From CAYVLA01 sp964549615 [NCBI: uncultured Thermococci archaeon] (lineage in GTDB: Archaea; CAYQAE01; CAYVLA01): DNA of 48,333 nucleotides. Numbering within the stretch: the stretch's first letter is position 1; every line of letters begins with the position of its first letter. The notes beneath the pieces are model-generated. The model worked only from the letters and a program-made list of their open reading frames with translations, was not told the DNA's origin and searched no databases. Made by a program: the position numbers and the translations under genes. The stretch lies in contig CAZJVP010000078.1 in the NCBI GenBank assembly GCA_964549615.1, forward strand, positions 1-48,333. The letters run 5' to 3'. This document shows positions 16,221-26,402 of this stretch, in pieces.

Positions 16221-17326
16221 CCTCCTTTCCTCCCGTCTAGGATGATGCGCCCGTCTTTGACTACGAGCGCGACGTTCTCGGGACCCGCCCTCTTGACTAT
16301 GGCAGCGTGCACATCGTTGGCATAGCTCATCGTCTTGCGCCTCTGGAGTACGACTAGGTCCGCCGCCTTTCCCTCTTCTATCGCTCCCCTTTGTGGCCAG
16401 ATTCCGGCGACCTTCGCAGCAGCAGAAGTGGCCATCTTCAGCACATCTCTGGGTCGCTTGTCTTTCATGATGGCCAGCGCCATCTCCATCTCCCTGAAAA
16501 GGTTGGGTGAGCTGATCATGCAGTTGTCCGTTCCGAGGCCAAACTCGACCTCTTCGTGCAACAGTCGATCGATTGGCGGAAGGCCCAGCCCCAGCGAGAA
16601 GTTGCAACGCGGACAGACCGCGGCTTTCTTGCCCCTGTCTGCAATCGTCCGAATCTCCCCCGGCTTGGCGTGCGTGAGATGCACAAGGATGTCCGCGTCG
16701 AGCGACTCGACGGCTCGCTCAATCTCTCCCGGTCTCCAGCGGGCCTCGAGGACGTGAACCGCAACCCTGCTCTTCGAGGCGGCTCTTCGGATCTCCTTAA
16801 GCCCCTCATCGCTGTAAGCCGTCACCCTGTCGAGGCCTATGCCGTCGGCAACCCTCAGGATTTCGGACGTCTCCTGAAATAGATCGGCTTCCGCCCCCTT
16901 GGGTCTACCGTATGCGAGGCCCCTGATCTTTCTTATGGCTTCTCTGAAAAGCAGCACGCCGGGCAAGCCCTGTTCCCTGAAGTCGAGAAAGGATGTCGTT
17001 CCGCACGCGACCATCTCGTTCTCGGCGGCCGACATTCCAGCTACCAGCTCCTCGGGTTTTGCCCGACGAAGGAGCACGTGTTTCAAGCCGCTTGGGCTCT
17101 TCACAAGCTCATCCAGCGATAGATGCATCCCCATGTCCTTGAAGCGGTAGTCGCCTATGTGCGTGTGGCAGTTGATGAGCCCCGGCATGACCAAGGCCTT
17201 GGCTCGGCAGTTTCTGGTCTCCACCACCTCCCGGATGAGCCCCGATTCGACGACGACGTACCCTGGGATAGGCTCAAGCTCCTCGCCGGCTAGGATGAGG
17301 CCTCGCAAGATCAAGGGACCAATCAC
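16217..17326 (-). CDS. Amidohydrolase (ATZ/TRZ deaminase-like), candidate riboflavin-pathway deaminase
   Basis: A 369-aa metal-dependent hydrolase. The full deaminase-type metal site is visible: HTH at 54-56, H191 with E194 (HVLE), H219 (VHLTHA) and D267 (GTDN), plus VCPRCNFSLGLGLPP, which is close to the SCPRSN segment of cytosine/guanine-type deaminases. It sits between ribH and arfC, 11 nt from one and overlapping the other by ATGA. The archaeal route needs a deaminase that turns the diaminopyrimidine product of ArfC into the uracil form, and none of the other genes here can do it. The family and context are firm; the substrate is inference. GTG start at 17326. Confidence 0.85.
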   Translation of the reverse strand: MIGPLILRGLILAGEELEPIPGYVVVESGLIREVVETRNCRAKALVMPGLINCHTHIGDYRFKDMGMHLSLDELVKSPSGLKHVLLRRAKPEELVAGMSAAENEMVACGTTSFLDFREQGLPGVLLFREAIRKIRGLAYGRPKGAEADLFQETSEILRVADGIGLDRVTAYSDEGLKEIRRAASKSRVAVHVLEARWRPGEIERAVESLDADILVHLTHAKPGEIRTIADRGKKAAVCPRCNFSLGLGLPPIDRLLHEEVEFGLGTDNCMISSPNLFREMEMALAIMKDKRPRDVLKMATSAAAKVAGIWPQRGAIEEGKAADLVVLQRRKTMSYANDVHAAIVKRAGPENVALVVKDGRIILDGRKGG

Positions 17327-17337
17327 GCGCCCGATCT

Positions 17338-17793
17338 CTACTCGATCACCAGAGGCGTCTCGGTCGACTGCTTGGATGCCTGCCTCATCCTCCGCGTCAG
17401 CTTGACCGCAGCCTCGACGGATCTCTTGGCGTACTCGTCGATCCTCGCCGTTGCTTGGGCCCGCGTCATCCTCGGCCCTGCCACCCCTAGTGCCACTGGC
17501 TTGTCGAACTCCAAAGCAAGGTCGGCTATCTTCCGGCTCACCTGGGCCGAGACAACCTTGTCATGCTCGGTTTCGCCCTCGATGACCATGCCGAGTGTGG
17601 CGACGGCGTCTACGTCCTTCCTCTTCAGAAGCGCCCTTATGGCTAGGGGCATATCGAAAGCCCCGGGCACCTTGAAGACCACGTTCACCTTTGCGCCGAG
17701 GAACTTCGCGTGTTCCAATGCCCTCTGCAGCATCAGGGCAGTCAGGTCGTAGTTGAACTCCGACACGACGATGCCTAGATTCACGCTTTCCAT
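17338..17793 (-). CDS. ribH: 6,7-dimethyl-8-ribityllumazine synthase
   Basis: Condenses 5-amino-6-ribitylaminouracil with 3,4-dihydroxy-2-butanone 4-phosphate. A 151-aa protein with the classic [11 protein letters not shown] at the N-terminus, [39 protein letters not shown] (catalytic His) and [16 protein letters not shown]. The ATG at 17793 follows a perfect SD GGAGGTGA with a 7-nt spacer. It lies 14 nt downstream of ribC in the operon. Confidence 0.97.
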   Translation of the reverse strand: MESVNLGIVVSEFNYDLTALMLQRALEHAKFLGAKVNVVFKVPGAFDMPLAIRALLKRKDVDAVATLGMVIEGETEHDKVVSAQVSRKIADLALEFDKPVALGVAGPRMTRAQATARIDEYAKRSVEAAVKLTRRMRQASKQSTETPLVIE

Positions 17794-17807
17794 GGGTTTC
17801 TCACCTC

Positions 17808-18955
<1,148 letters not shown>

Positions 18956-18978
18956 GCAGCTTCTCGAAAAAGAGTAAC

Positions 18979-18988
18979 AGAAATATCT
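18979..18988 (-). promoter_or_regulatory. Operon promoter TATA box (rib/arf/cof)
   Basis: Minus-strand AAGATATTTC, about 29 nt upstream of the ribB ATG. No other clear TATA box is seen between the eight genes, so this probably drives the whole operon. I see no FMN riboswitch or operator in the short leader. Confidence 0.5.
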
Positions 18989-19045
18989 TGCCCTAAACGC
19001 GCCATACGCGATGCGGTGCGGTATACTCATCGGTGGGTAGATAGG

Positions 19046-19831
19046 ATGTCGCTCGCAGCCCATATCCAGGCTTATCAGGGTTTCATACTCGACTTGGACG
19101 GCGTAGTCTATCTTCGAAAATTCGTGGTGCCAGGAGCCCCGCGATTCGTCGAAGAGCTCAAGGCGGGCGGAAAGAAATTCGTCTTTCTGACAAACAACTC
19201 AAGCAGGACGAGGGACGAGTACGCCGAGATCCTGTCTGGGTTTGGAATCGATGTGGATAGGGACCAAATCGTCACATCCGGCTACGCAACCTGTCTCCAC
19301 ATTCTCAGAAGGAAGCCAAAGGCTAGGATCCATGTGGTGGGCGAGAAGGGCCTTCTGCAGGAGCTGTCGAGCGCGGGCTTCCGCATCGTCAAGAAGCCTC
19401 CGGCGGACTACGTGGTCGTGGGCATCGACCGACATTTCACCTACTGCAAGCTTGCGCTCGCGGCCCATACGATCCGACAGGGTGCCAGGTTCGTGTCCAC
19501 GAATAGGGACGCCACATACCCGACGGAGGACGGCCCCTACCCCGGCGCTGGCAGCATCGTTGCAGCCGTGCAGACGGCTTCCGGGAAGAGGCCCACCGAT
19601 ATTGGCAAGCCGAACAGAGCGATCTTCGACATGTGCAGGGTCATCCTTGGGACCCCTCCAGGGAAGACTGTGGTGATCGGGGACCGCATCGAGACCGACA
19701 TCTTGGGTGGACAGAGGGCAGGCATGCACACCATCCTGGTCCTTTCCGGCGTGACCACCCTTGGCCAGCTGCGCCCGGGAAAGGTGCGACCGGACCTAGT
19801 GGTTGGCTCGGTGGCGGATCTGTTGGCCTAG
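19046..19831 (+). CDS. HAD-family phosphatase, NagD/p-nitrophenylphosphatase type
   Basis: A 261-aa class-IIA HAD hydrolase. Motif I is GFILDLDGVVYL (nucleophile Asp and acid/base Asp), motif II VFLTNNSSRTR, and motif III/IV VVIGDRIETDILGGQ; the cap segment with KKPPADYVVVGIDRHFTY is typical. Substrates in the family are small phosphomonoesters such as glycolate, glycerol and sugar phosphates. It faces away from ribB with start codons about 90 nt apart. Removal of phosphate from the ribitylaminouracil phosphate is needed in that pathway and HAD enzymes do this in bacteria, so a riboflavin role is possible. The ATG at 19046 lies about 22-25 nt from GGTATACTC. Confidence 0.92.
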   Translation: MSLAAHIQAYQGFILDLDGVVYLRKFVVPGAPRFVEELKAGGKKFVFLTNNSSRTRDEYAEILSGFGIDVDRDQIVTSGYATCLHILRRKPKARIHVVGEKGLLQELSSAGFRIVKKPPADYVVVGIDRHFTYCKLALAAHTIRQGARFVSTNRDATYPTEDGPYPGAGSIVAAVQTASGKRPTDIGKPNRAIFDMCRVILGTPPGKTVVIGDRIETDILGGQRAGMHTILVLSGVTTLGQLRPGKVRPDLVVGSVADLLA

Positions 19832-19890
19832 GCGACCAATGCGGGACGCCGGCCCATCATGCGACGTGCCATCATGGCCTTGGGCAAAAG

Positions 19891-19900
19891 TCTTTTTATC
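19891..19900 (+). promoter_or_regulatory. TATA box for inositol-1-phosphate synthase gene
   Basis: CTTTTTATCC centred near 19897, placing transcription start near 19923-19925, a few bases before the GTG at 19929. Confidence 0.5.
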
Positions 19901-19928
19901 CCTGCGTCTCCAAGCGGGTGGGAAAGGT

Positions 19929-21035
19929 GTGGTCTTGTCGATCAAGCTCGGCATAGTCGGGGTTGGTTACCTTTCCTCCTGTCTTCTCCACGGCCTGTCG
20001 CTTGCTCGCAGAGGCAAGGATGTATGGACATGCCTCTCAAACCCGATCCGAAATGAGATTCAGGTTCCCCTGTCCGACATCGAGCTCAAACTGGCTTTTG
20101 AAATAGACCGCAGCAAGATAGGCAAGACAGTCGGTCAGGTAGCTAGGGGATACTATCCGTCGCTCCCAGCAAACGACTACGACGATGTCGAAATTCAAAG
20201 AGGCGTCTGCCTCGAGGCTGACCATGTCGTGAAGGAGGTGTCTTCGATATGGGACGACATGGACCGGGGCGAGACCGAGGAGTACCTGAGAAGCAGAGTG
20301 GAAGGACTGGATGTTCTGCTAATATGCTCGACGACTGAGCCCAACCAGCCCCTGACGAGCAGCAAGGTCTACGCCATGTATGCCCTTCAAGAGGGCGTGA
20401 GCGTGATCAACGGCATCCCGACCAAGATCGCGGGCGACGAGGAGTACGACTACCTCGCTAGGAAGAACAAGGCAGTACTGTTCGGGAACGACTTCGCCAG
20501 CGGCGCAACGCCGCTCACGCACGACATCCTTGCGCATCTTGCCCAACACGCCAGAATACCGCTGAACATCGCTCAGTGGCAGTACGCCAGCAACACCGAT
20601 TTCAAGTCTCTATCGGAGTCCCGGGCGCGCGGGGATGCGAAGAAGGAGTCCAAGTCAAGGATCATTGAGGCCGTGTTTCCAGGGATGGATATCCCAAGCT
20701 ACATCGGCATCCAGTACATTCCTCCGACCGTGGACGGGGACCCTCACGCCAAGGGAATACCAATACTTGACCCAGATACGAAGCGGTTATACCTGAACAT
20801 CATGTACAGGACGTTCGCGGGAACCACGAACTTCCTCACCGTGACCGCGGAGATCAGCGACAGCCCGAGCGCGTGCGTGCTCGCTGCCGACCTCATAAGG
20901 CTGGTTCCCGTGGCGAAGGAGAAGAAGGACTACGTCCCCATCGAGCCCAATGCTTTCTACTTCAAGAGTCCGCCCCGCATATTTCCGAGCAGGATCGAGT
21001 CATTTAACCGTCTGCTGGAGTGGCTGAGGAGCTGA
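19929..21035 (+). CDS. ino1: myo-Inositol-1-phosphate synthase, archaeal type
   Basis: NAD-dependent conversion of glucose 6-phosphate to L-myo-inositol 1-phosphate, the headgroup precursor of archaeal phosphatidylinositol lipids. An N-terminal Rossmann motif (KLGIVGVGYLSSCL) is followed by NGIPTKIAGDEEY, FGNDFASGATPLTHDILAHL, YASNTDF and the catalytic-domain segment TNFLTVTAEISDSPSACVLA. From the GTG at 19929 (or TTG at 19935) the product is 366-368 aa, near the archaeal norm. The longest frame begins at 19803 inside the HAD gene and before the TATA box, so that start is rejected. Confidence 0.93.
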   Translation: MVLSIKLGIVGVGYLSSCLLHGLSLARRGKDVWTCLSNPIRNEIQVPLSDIELKLAFEIDRSKIGKTVGQVARGYYPSLPANDYDDVEIQRGVCLEADHVVKEVSSIWDDMDRGETEEYLRSRVEGLDVLLICSTTEPNQPLTSSKVYAMYALQEGVSVINGIPTKIAGDEEYDYLARKNKAVLFGNDFASGATPLTHDILAHLAQHARIPLNIAQWQYASNTDFKSLSESRARGDAKKESKSRIIEAVFPGMDIPSYIGIQYIPPTVDGDPHAKGIPILDPDTKRLYLNIMYRTFAGTTNFLTVTAEISDSPSACVLAADLIRLVPVAKEKKDYVPIEPNAFYFKSPPRIFPSRIESFNRLLEWLRS

Positions 21036-21043
21036 GGCAGGCC

Positions 21044-21466
21044 ATGGTCGTTTACTGTGATAGAATAAGCAAGAGGACCGCTGGAGAGCTTGACTTCGTG
21101 GACATAACGCAGGACGTTCAGCAGGTCGTTCAGAACTCGAGAGTCAAGAACGGGATCGTCAGCGTCTTCGTCCCAGGGGCGACCGCGGCGATCGTGATGA
21201 ACGAGAACGAAAGGAACATAATCGAGGACTTCAGGCGCGCCATAGCAAACTTGGCACCAGCCTCGGCCGCGTACAGGCACGGGGACAACGCGAGGAGCCA
21301 CATCAGGGCGATGATCCTTGGTCCGAGCGAGACCATACCGGTCAGGGATGGTTCGCTCCAGATCGGGACCTGGCAGTCGGTCTTCTTGGTGGAGCTAGAC
21401 GTAAGGCCGAGGAACAGGGAGGTCGTGGTTCGGGTGATCGGAACCAGCGCCGTCCACGAAAACTAG
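21044..21466 (+). CDS. YjbQ/UPF0047 family protein, copy 1
   Basis: A 140-aa member of the YjbQ (UPF0047) family, small trimeric proteins whose biochemical role is poorly settled (a weak thiamin-phosphate-synthase activity is reported for some). Hallmarks: LDFVDITQDVQQVV, AYRHGDNARSHIRAMILGPS and IPVRDGSLQIGTWQSVFLVELD. The usual V-P-H-T-T-A-A motif reads VPGATAAIVMNENE, so its His is missing. The ATG at 21044, 9 nt after ino1, is preferred over a start overlapping ino1. A second copy lies at 28028. Confidence 0.88.
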   Translation: MVVYCDRISKRTAGELDFVDITQDVQQVVQNSRVKNGIVSVFVPGATAAIVMNENERNIIEDFRRAIANLAPASAAYRHGDNARSHIRAMILGPSETIPVRDGSLQIGTWQSVFLVELDVRPRNREVVVRVIGTSAVHEN

Positions 21467-21469
21467 ATG

Positions 21470-21736
21470 CTACTTCCTCTTCTGAGGGATCTTCCTCTCG
21501 TCCACGATTATGAATTCCTTCACGACCTGGACGGCGTTGTACGGCACCACGACGTTTCCATCGCTGTCGTGCAGCATGTTCGCCGTCTTGTCCTGCGGCT
21601 TGAACGGGCGAACAAGAAGCGCTATGAGTTCACCCGTCTTCTCGCTCATGGAGATGTCGTAGAGCTCGCCAATCCTGACTCCAGTATCGGTGACAACTTC
21701 CTTGTCACGAAGCCGGCTTGCGATTATGTTCGCCAA
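21470..21736 (-). CDS. PRC-barrel domain protein
   Basis: An 88-aa single PRC-barrel (ASRLRDKEVVTDTGVRIGEL, SMSEKTGELIALLVRP, VVPYNAVQVVKEFIIVDE). Such stand-alone barrels are common in archaea and some associate with RNA processing or cell division (CdpB type); the role here is unknown. Start is a TTG at 21736 that begins exactly at the domain. A minus-strand TATA box (AGATATAAGC, 21785-21794) would give a leader of about 27 nt. It converges on the YjbQ gene with a 3-nt gap. Confidence 0.88.
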   Translation of the reverse strand: MANIIASRLRDKEVVTDTGVRIGELYDISMSEKTGELIALLVRPFKPQDKTANMLHDSDGNVVVPYNAVQVVKEFIIVDERKIPQKRK

Positions 21737-21796
21737 TCTGGGATGCCCCCGGTCGGTTTCCGCATCTCTCCAGAGAATCGGTGCTTATATCTATTT

Positions 21797-22089
21797 CGGG
21801 TTTCCTTTCCGGCCTCGGGAAAGGATAGTCGTCGAGGCCATTCGAGTTCCAACCCGGGCGGCTCTTGGCCTTCCACATGCATCCATCTCTTGGCTGGCCC
21901 TTGCGATCCCCCGCATCTCCCTGCCAGGGTCACGTTCCATCCCTCAGAAACGTCCCCGGCCGGTTCTCAACAGGATGGATCTCAGGGGCAAAGCCGGTAG
22001 TGCGTCCCAAGGGTCGGGAAGCCGCGAAATGCGTCTGGGGCATCGACCTAGGCCGCCAAGAAGCGCCCTCATGCTCGCCACGCGCGGTG
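21797..22089. other. Intergenic region between PRC-barrel gene and cdc48, nothing recognised
   Basis: About 290 bases separating the promoter of the PRC-barrel gene from the 3' end of cdc48. ORFs here overlap on all strands without start signals or family motifs. CTTATATCT at 21784-21792 could also serve as a plus-strand TATA box, so an untranslated RNA starting near 21815 is possible. I looked for RNase P and SRP RNA core motifs and did not find them. Confidence 0.3.
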
Positions 22090-24366
22090 CTATCTGGTGT
22101 ACTCCGTGATCTCGTGCGAGTATTGCTTGGCGAAGTTGCCTCCGATCCTCCTGTACATGTTCATGATCTCCTCGGTCACGCTTGGGCCGATCTTCCTCAG
22201 CGCCTCCTCGAAGTGCGCCCCCCGTACGACCTTGGCCTGCATGTCCTCCCTGAGTGCCAGCATGGCTGCTTCCCTACACACGCTGGCAAGGTCCGAGCCG
22301 ACGTAGCCGTCGGTCCTCCTCGCGATATCCCGTATGTCGACATCGGCCGCAAGCGGCATGCCCCTCGTGTGGATCCGGAGTATCTCCTCCCTCTCGCGTG
22401 CGTCAGGTGCCGAGATGAGTAGTTGCCTGTCGATCCTGCCCGGCCTGATGAGGGCCGTGTCTATCATGTCGGGCCTGTTCGTTGCGGCTATGACGACCAC
22501 GTCCTTCAGCTCCTCAAGGCCATCAAGCTCGGTGAGCAGCTGGGTCACCATCCTCTCGCTGACGTGGGAGTCGGCGGACATCCCCCTCCTTGGGCATATG
22601 GCATCCAACTCGTCGAGGAAGACTATCGAGGGCGCTGCCTGCCTAGCCTTTCTGAACGTCTCCCTGATCGCCCTCTCCGACTCACCTACCCACTTGGAGA
22701 GGATGGAGGGGCCCTTTATGGATATGAAGTTCGCCGCGCTTTCGCTCGCCACCGCCTTCGCGACCAGCGTCTTACCCGTCCCAGGCGGTCCATAGAGAAG
22801 TATCCCCTTCGGCGGGGTTATGCCCATTCTCTTGAAGGTCTCAGGGTACTTGAGCGGCCATTCGATGGCCTCTCGCAGTTCGCGTTTGACCTGGGCCATG
22901 CCCCCTATGTCGTCCCATGTGACGCGAGGTATCTCGATCATGACTTCCCTCAGGGCAGATGGCTCAACGACCTTCAGGGAGGCCTCGAAATCACCCCGCG
23001 TGACCACGAGCTTCTCGAGAACCTCGGGAGGTATCATCTCCTGTTCGAGATCCATCTCAGGAAGCACCCTGCGCAGAGCACTCATCGCGGCTTCCTTGCA
23101 CAGTGCCTCAAGGTCCGCGCCCACGAACCCGTGGGTCCTCTCGGCGAGGTCGTCGAGGTCGACGTCCTCGGTAAGGGGCATTCCTCGGGTGTGTATCTGC
23201 AAGATCTCCTTCCTGCCCTGCCGGTCGGGGACGCCGATCTCGATCTCCCTGTCGAACCTCCCCGGCCTCCTTATGGCGGGGTCAAGGGCGTTCTCCCGGT
23301 TGGTTGCCCCTATCACGATCACCCTGCCCCTGCTCTTCAGCCCGTCCATCAACGACAGGATCTGCGCGACCACACGCCGTTCGACCTCCCCCGTCACCTC
23401 CTCGCGCTTGGGCGCGATTGCATCCAGCTCGTCGATGAAGATTATGCTAGGTGCATTCTGTTCGGCCTCCTTGAAGAGGTCCCTTATCCTCTTCTCCGAC
23501 TCCCCGTAGAACTTGCTCATTATCTCCGGCCCTGTGATGGATATGAAGTACGCATCGGCCTCGCTTGCAACCGCCCGCGCAATCAGAGTCTTTCCCGTCC
23601 CGGGTGGACCGTAGAGGAGGACGCCCTTCGGGGGCTCTATTCCCAGTCGCGCGAATACCTCCGGGTGCCTCAACGGAAGCTCGATCATCTCCCTGACCCT
23701 GTTGATCTCGTCCTTGAGCCCCCCGATGTCATCGTACGTGACGACCACCATCATTCCCTCGCCCGCTTCAGCGGGTTCGGGCCGCACCTCGACCACCGTG
23801 CCGGAAGATATCCTTACGGTGCCCTTCGGGATCGTACTGACCACCCTGAACTGGAGTTCGGAAATGCCATAGTGACTACCCCCGGTGCCAGCCTGAAGGT
23901 CGCCGAAGAACCAGTCGAACAGGTTCGGCATCTCCCTGACGGTCTCCTGCTTTCTCCTGAGGCTCAGCGGAGTGACGATGTCCCCCTGGACCAGTGCCCT
24001 GCCCAACAGGGAGTTCTTCAGGCTCTGGGTCGAGCCGGGGCCCTTTATGGGCCGGTCAACCGGGGCAAGCACTATTCTCCTCGCCTCTTTGGGCACCACC
24101 TTCTGGATTCTGACGCTCTCGCCCAGCCCCACCCCGGCATTCACCCTCGTCAGCCCATCCATCCTGATCGTTCGAAGCTTGCGATCGCTGGGCAGCGGCT
24201 CGCCGACTATCGCTGCTGTCGACCTCTTGCCGCAGATCTGTACCGCGTCCCCGGTGGCCAGCGACAGGCGCTTTCCGACTTCGGGATCTATCCAGACTAT
24301 GCCTTTCCCTGCATCGCCCGTCTTGACTTCTGCGACCTTGAGTATGACCTCGGGGTTGTCTTCCAC
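22090..24366 (-). CDS. cdc48: Cdc48/VCP-like AAA+ ATPase
   Basis: Hexameric unfoldase that extracts and feeds proteins to the proteasome. From a GTG at 24366, behind a perfect SD (AAGGAGGTC, short spacer), the product is 758 aa. The N-terminal double-psi barrel/4-helix region ([21 protein letters not shown]) precedes D1 with Walker [15 protein letters not shown] and Walker [13 protein letters not shown], then D2 with [14 protein letters not shown] and [12 protein letters not shown]; both arginine-finger regions ([25 protein letters not shown]) are intact. It ends EITEYTR with no obvious hydrophobic-tyrosine tail. A longer frame to 24459 runs through the promoter. Confidence 0.96.
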   Translation of the reverse strand: MEDNPEVILKVAEVKTGDAGKGIVWIDPEVGKRLSLATGDAVQICGKRSTAAIVGEPLPSDRKLRTIRMDGLTRVNAGVGLGESVRIQKVVPKEARRIVLAPVDRPIKGPGSTQSLKNSLLGRALVQGDIVTPLSLRRKQETVREMPNLFDWFFGDLQAGTGGSHYGISELQFRVVSTIPKGTVRISSGTVVEVRPEPAEAGEGMMVVVTYDDIGGLKDEINRVREMIELPLRHPEVFARLGIEPPKGVLLYGPPGTGKTLIARAVASEADAYFISITGPEIMSKFYGESEKRIRDLFKEAEQNAPSIIFIDELDAIAPKREEVTGEVERRVVAQILSLMDGLKSRGRVIVIGATNRENALDPAIRRPGRFDREIEIGVPDRQGRKEILQIHTRGMPLTEDVDLDDLAERTHGFVGADLEALCKEAAMSALRRVLPEMDLEQEMIPPEVLEKLVVTRGDFEASLKVVEPSALREVMIEIPRVTWDDIGGMAQVKRELREAIEWPLKYPETFKRMGITPPKGILLYGPPGTGKTLVAKAVASESAANFISIKGPSILSKWVGESERAIRETFRKARQAAPSIVFLDELDAICPRRGMSADSHVSERMVTQLLTELDGLEELKDVVVIAATNRPDMIDTALIRPGRIDRQLLISAPDAREREEILRIHTRGMPLAADVDIRDIARRTDGYVGSDLASVCREAAMLALREDMQAKVVRGAHFEEALRKIGPSVTEEIMNMYRRIGGNFAKQYSHEITEYTR

Positions 24367-24401
24367 GTTCGACCTCCTTGATCCCGTGAACTTATTGTCG
24401 G

Positions 24402-24416
24402 AAAACTTATTTATCG
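24402..24416. promoter_or_regulatory. TATA box between cdc48 and larC, possibly bidirectional
   Basis: The run AACTTATTTATCGATATTG is centred near 24410. Minus-strand transcription would start near 24383, 17 nt before the cdc48 GTG and its SD. Plus-strand transcription would start near 24436, at the larC ATG (24437). One A+T island appears to serve both genes. Confidence 0.55.
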
Positions 24417-24436
24417 ATATTGATGATGAGCCGAGC

Positions 24437-25669
24437 ATGTCAGATTCCGCGGACGGCAAACCCGACGCCGTGCTGATAGACTGCCACCACGCCGGGATCT
24501 CGGGCGATATGCTGCTCGGAGCCCTCCTTCACCTGGGGGCCGACCAGACGAGGATCTTGGAAGAGATCCGAAGGTGCGTGGCCAGAATGGCATCGGTACG
24601 CATGGTTGTCTCGAGGGTGAAAAGGGCCTCCATCGAATGTACTAAGGTAGAATTCGAGATATCGAAGCCGAGGAAACGTGTTGACATGCAGTTATGTTTC
24701 AGAAGGTCGTCTGACCCCTGGATCAGAGACACATCCCAAAAGGTTCTCGACACCCTGCTTGCTGCGGAGTCCAAGGTGCACGGCGACGAAGCGATGCAGC
24801 ACCCGCACCTTCATGAGATCGGACAGATCGACGCCGTCGCGGATATCGTAGGGTGTCTCGCCGCCTGGAGAGATCTTGGACTTGACAAGCTTGACGTTTT
24901 TTCCACGCGGGTTGCGGTGGGCGGCGGGATGCTTTCGTTCTCACACGGGGAGTTCCCTGTCCCGGCCCCTGCAACCCTCGAGATATTGAAAGGCGTCCCC
25001 GTGACGATAGGAGGCAGAAGGGAGCTAACCACCCCGACCGGAGCGTCCTTGCTGGTGAACCTAGCACACAGCTTCCTGGATTCCGTTGATCTGCGCCCCC
25101 TCAAGGTGGGCTGGGGGGCCGGATCAGACGTCGAGGGTTTTCTTAACGCGACCAGGGTGGTCCTGGGGGCCCGCGGGAACGGCGTGCAGGATTTCATCGA
25201 CCTCATCGAGACAAGCGTGGACGATGCTACGCCCGAGGCGCTCGGCCACGCCGCAAGCAGGCTGATGGATGAAGGGGCCTTGGACGTCAGCATAATCCCG
25301 TCGCTGATGAAGAAGGGCCGCCCGGGGAACCTACTGCGCGTCGTGTCGCCGCCCGGGTCAACCGACCGCATCTGCGACGTGTTGATGGCCGAGACAGGAT
25401 CCCTCGGGGCGCGATTGTTTCGCAAGGTCGAGCGCAGGAAGTTGGTCAGGGAGACGAAACAAGTGGAGGTGAAGCTGGGGGGCAGCCTTCACAGGGCCAA
25501 CGTGAAGATTGGCAGAACAGAAGGGGGGAAGATCGCGTCGATCAAGCCCGAGTACTCGGATGTCGTCTCGATCTGTCGGCAGACCGGGTTGGATTTCCCG
25601 CGCGTACACCGGGCAATCCTTGAAGCTGCCGGCCGGGAACTGGCTGCGCAAGACGGATCTCGCCCGTAG
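24437..25669 (+). CDS. larC: LarC nickel-pincer cofactor biosynthesis protein
   Basis: LarC inserts nickel into the pyridinium-thioacid pincer cofactor of lactate racemase and related enzymes. A 410-aa protein with the start [22 protein letters not shown], the His-rich loop [69 protein letters not shown] and [13 protein letters not shown]. LarB and LarE are not in the window. The frame opens far upstream, but the ATG at 24437 lies at the predicted transcript start, so it is leaderless. Confidence 0.93.
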   Translation: MSDSADGKPDAVLIDCHHAGISGDMLLGALLHLGADQTRILEEIRRCVARMASVRMVVSRVKRASIECTKVEFEISKPRKRVDMQLCFRRSSDPWIRDTSQKVLDTLLAAESKVHGDEAMQHPHLHEIGQIDAVADIVGCLAAWRDLGLDKLDVFSTRVAVGGGMLSFSHGEFPVPAPATLEILKGVPVTIGGRRELTTPTGASLLVNLAHSFLDSVDLRPLKVGWGAGSDVEGFLNATRVVLGARGNGVQDFIDLIETSVDDATPEALGHAASRLMDEGALDVSIIPSLMKKGRPGNLLRVVSPPGSTDRICDVLMAETGSLGARLFRKVERRKLVRETKQVEVKLGGSLHRANVKIGRTEGGKIASIKPEYSDVVSICRQTGLDFPRVHRAILEAAGRELAAQDGSRP

Positions 25670-25720
25670 TGGCCCGCACGAACGAGTCTCTTGCAGAAGC
25701 AGCGGCCGGGGCGCGGGCAT

Positions 25721-25731
25721 TCATTTTTAAG
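25721..25731 (+). promoter_or_regulatory. TATA box for the ABC exporter operon
   Basis: CATTTTTAAGTCG centred near 25726. It predicts a leader of about 50 nt carrying GGGAGGCC before the ATG at 25800. Confidence 0.45.
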
Positions 25732-25799
25732 TCGCGAGCTAGCGGCGGATTCTCCGGGAGAAGGGGCTACGGCTTCTGATCCCCGGGAGGCCCACCGAA

Positions 25800-26402
25800 A
25801 TGGGAGATTTCAGGATCGCCTACCGAAACATAAAGAGGAGGGCTTTCTCCTCAAGCCTCACGATCGTGGGGGTGATGGTTGGGATAGCCTTCTTCTTGTA
25901 CGTGTTCTACATCATCGTGGGACTCGGGGAAACCGTTGCTGCCAACGAAACCGTCAACCAGACCGCTGCCGCAGAGGAGGCAGGGATCGAGCCTTACCAC
26001 GTGGTGCAGATGATCGTGATCCTTAGCGTCGCAACCGTCGGGGTGACGAGCACCATGTTCATGTCGGTGACGCAGAGGACGAGGGAGATCGGCATCATGA
26101 AGGCGCTGGGATTCTCGAGCTCGTCCGTTCTCAGGGTGTTTCTGACCGAGTCGCTGCTGCTGGGAGCAATAGGTGGCCTAGCCGGGTCGTTCTTGGGTTT
26201 GGCGCTGATTTGGGGGAGGAACTCCTTCGTCTTGACCGAGAATCTGAGGGTTGCCAGCTCCAAGATCATAGCCACCTTTGCTTGGCCGATGCTCCCCGTC
26301 GGGCTGATCCTTGCGGTCGTCCTCGCGGGGTTGGCCGGCTTTGTGCCATCTAAGAGGGCCGCCGCCATGGATCCGGAGGTTGCCTTGTACTATGAGTGGT
26401 GA
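25800..26402 (+). CDS. Minimal FtsX/MacB-type ABC transporter permease
   Basis: A 200-aa permease with four membrane helices: FRIAYRNIKRRAFSSSLTIVG leads into the first, and the FtsX-domain motif TQRTREIGIMKALGFSSSSVL is present, ending with FVPSKRAAAMDPEVALYYEW. Ordinary MacB-type permeases are 350-400 aa or more, with a large extracytoplasmic domain between helices 1 and 2. Here only about 25 residues fill that gap, containing two N-glycosylation sequons (NET, NQT). The ATP-binding partner overlaps its 3' end by 11 nt. Likely a lipid or peptide exporter; substrate unknown. Confidence 0.88.
   Translation: MGDFRIAYRNIKRRAFSSSLTIVGVMVGIAFFLYVFYIIVGLGETVAANETVNQTAAAEEAGIEPYHVVQMIVILSVATVGVTSTMFMSVTQRTREIGIMKALGFSSSSVLRVFLTESLLLGAIGGLAGSFLGLALIWGRNSFVLTENLRVASSKIIATFAWPMLPVGLILAVVLAGLAGFVPSKRAAAMDPEVALYYEW

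Noticed and set aside
15562-16607. Full 350-codon frame as a fused RibD-like protein
   Set aside because: The N-terminal 130 codons are antisense-like, Arg/Gly/Gln-rich, and overlap the amidohydrolase gene. A strong SD and ATGA overlap place the start at 16220.
21797-22089. RNase P or SRP RNA gene
   Set aside because: The gene-free stretch after a TATA-like box invited the idea, but none of the conserved core motifs of either RNA could be found.
22423-24381. Long plus-strand ORF opposite cdc48
   Set aside because: Its 652 codons are exactly antisense to the conserved Cdc48 domains, and the translation is His/Arg/Pro-rich with no family pattern. It is a shadow of GC-rich coding DNA.
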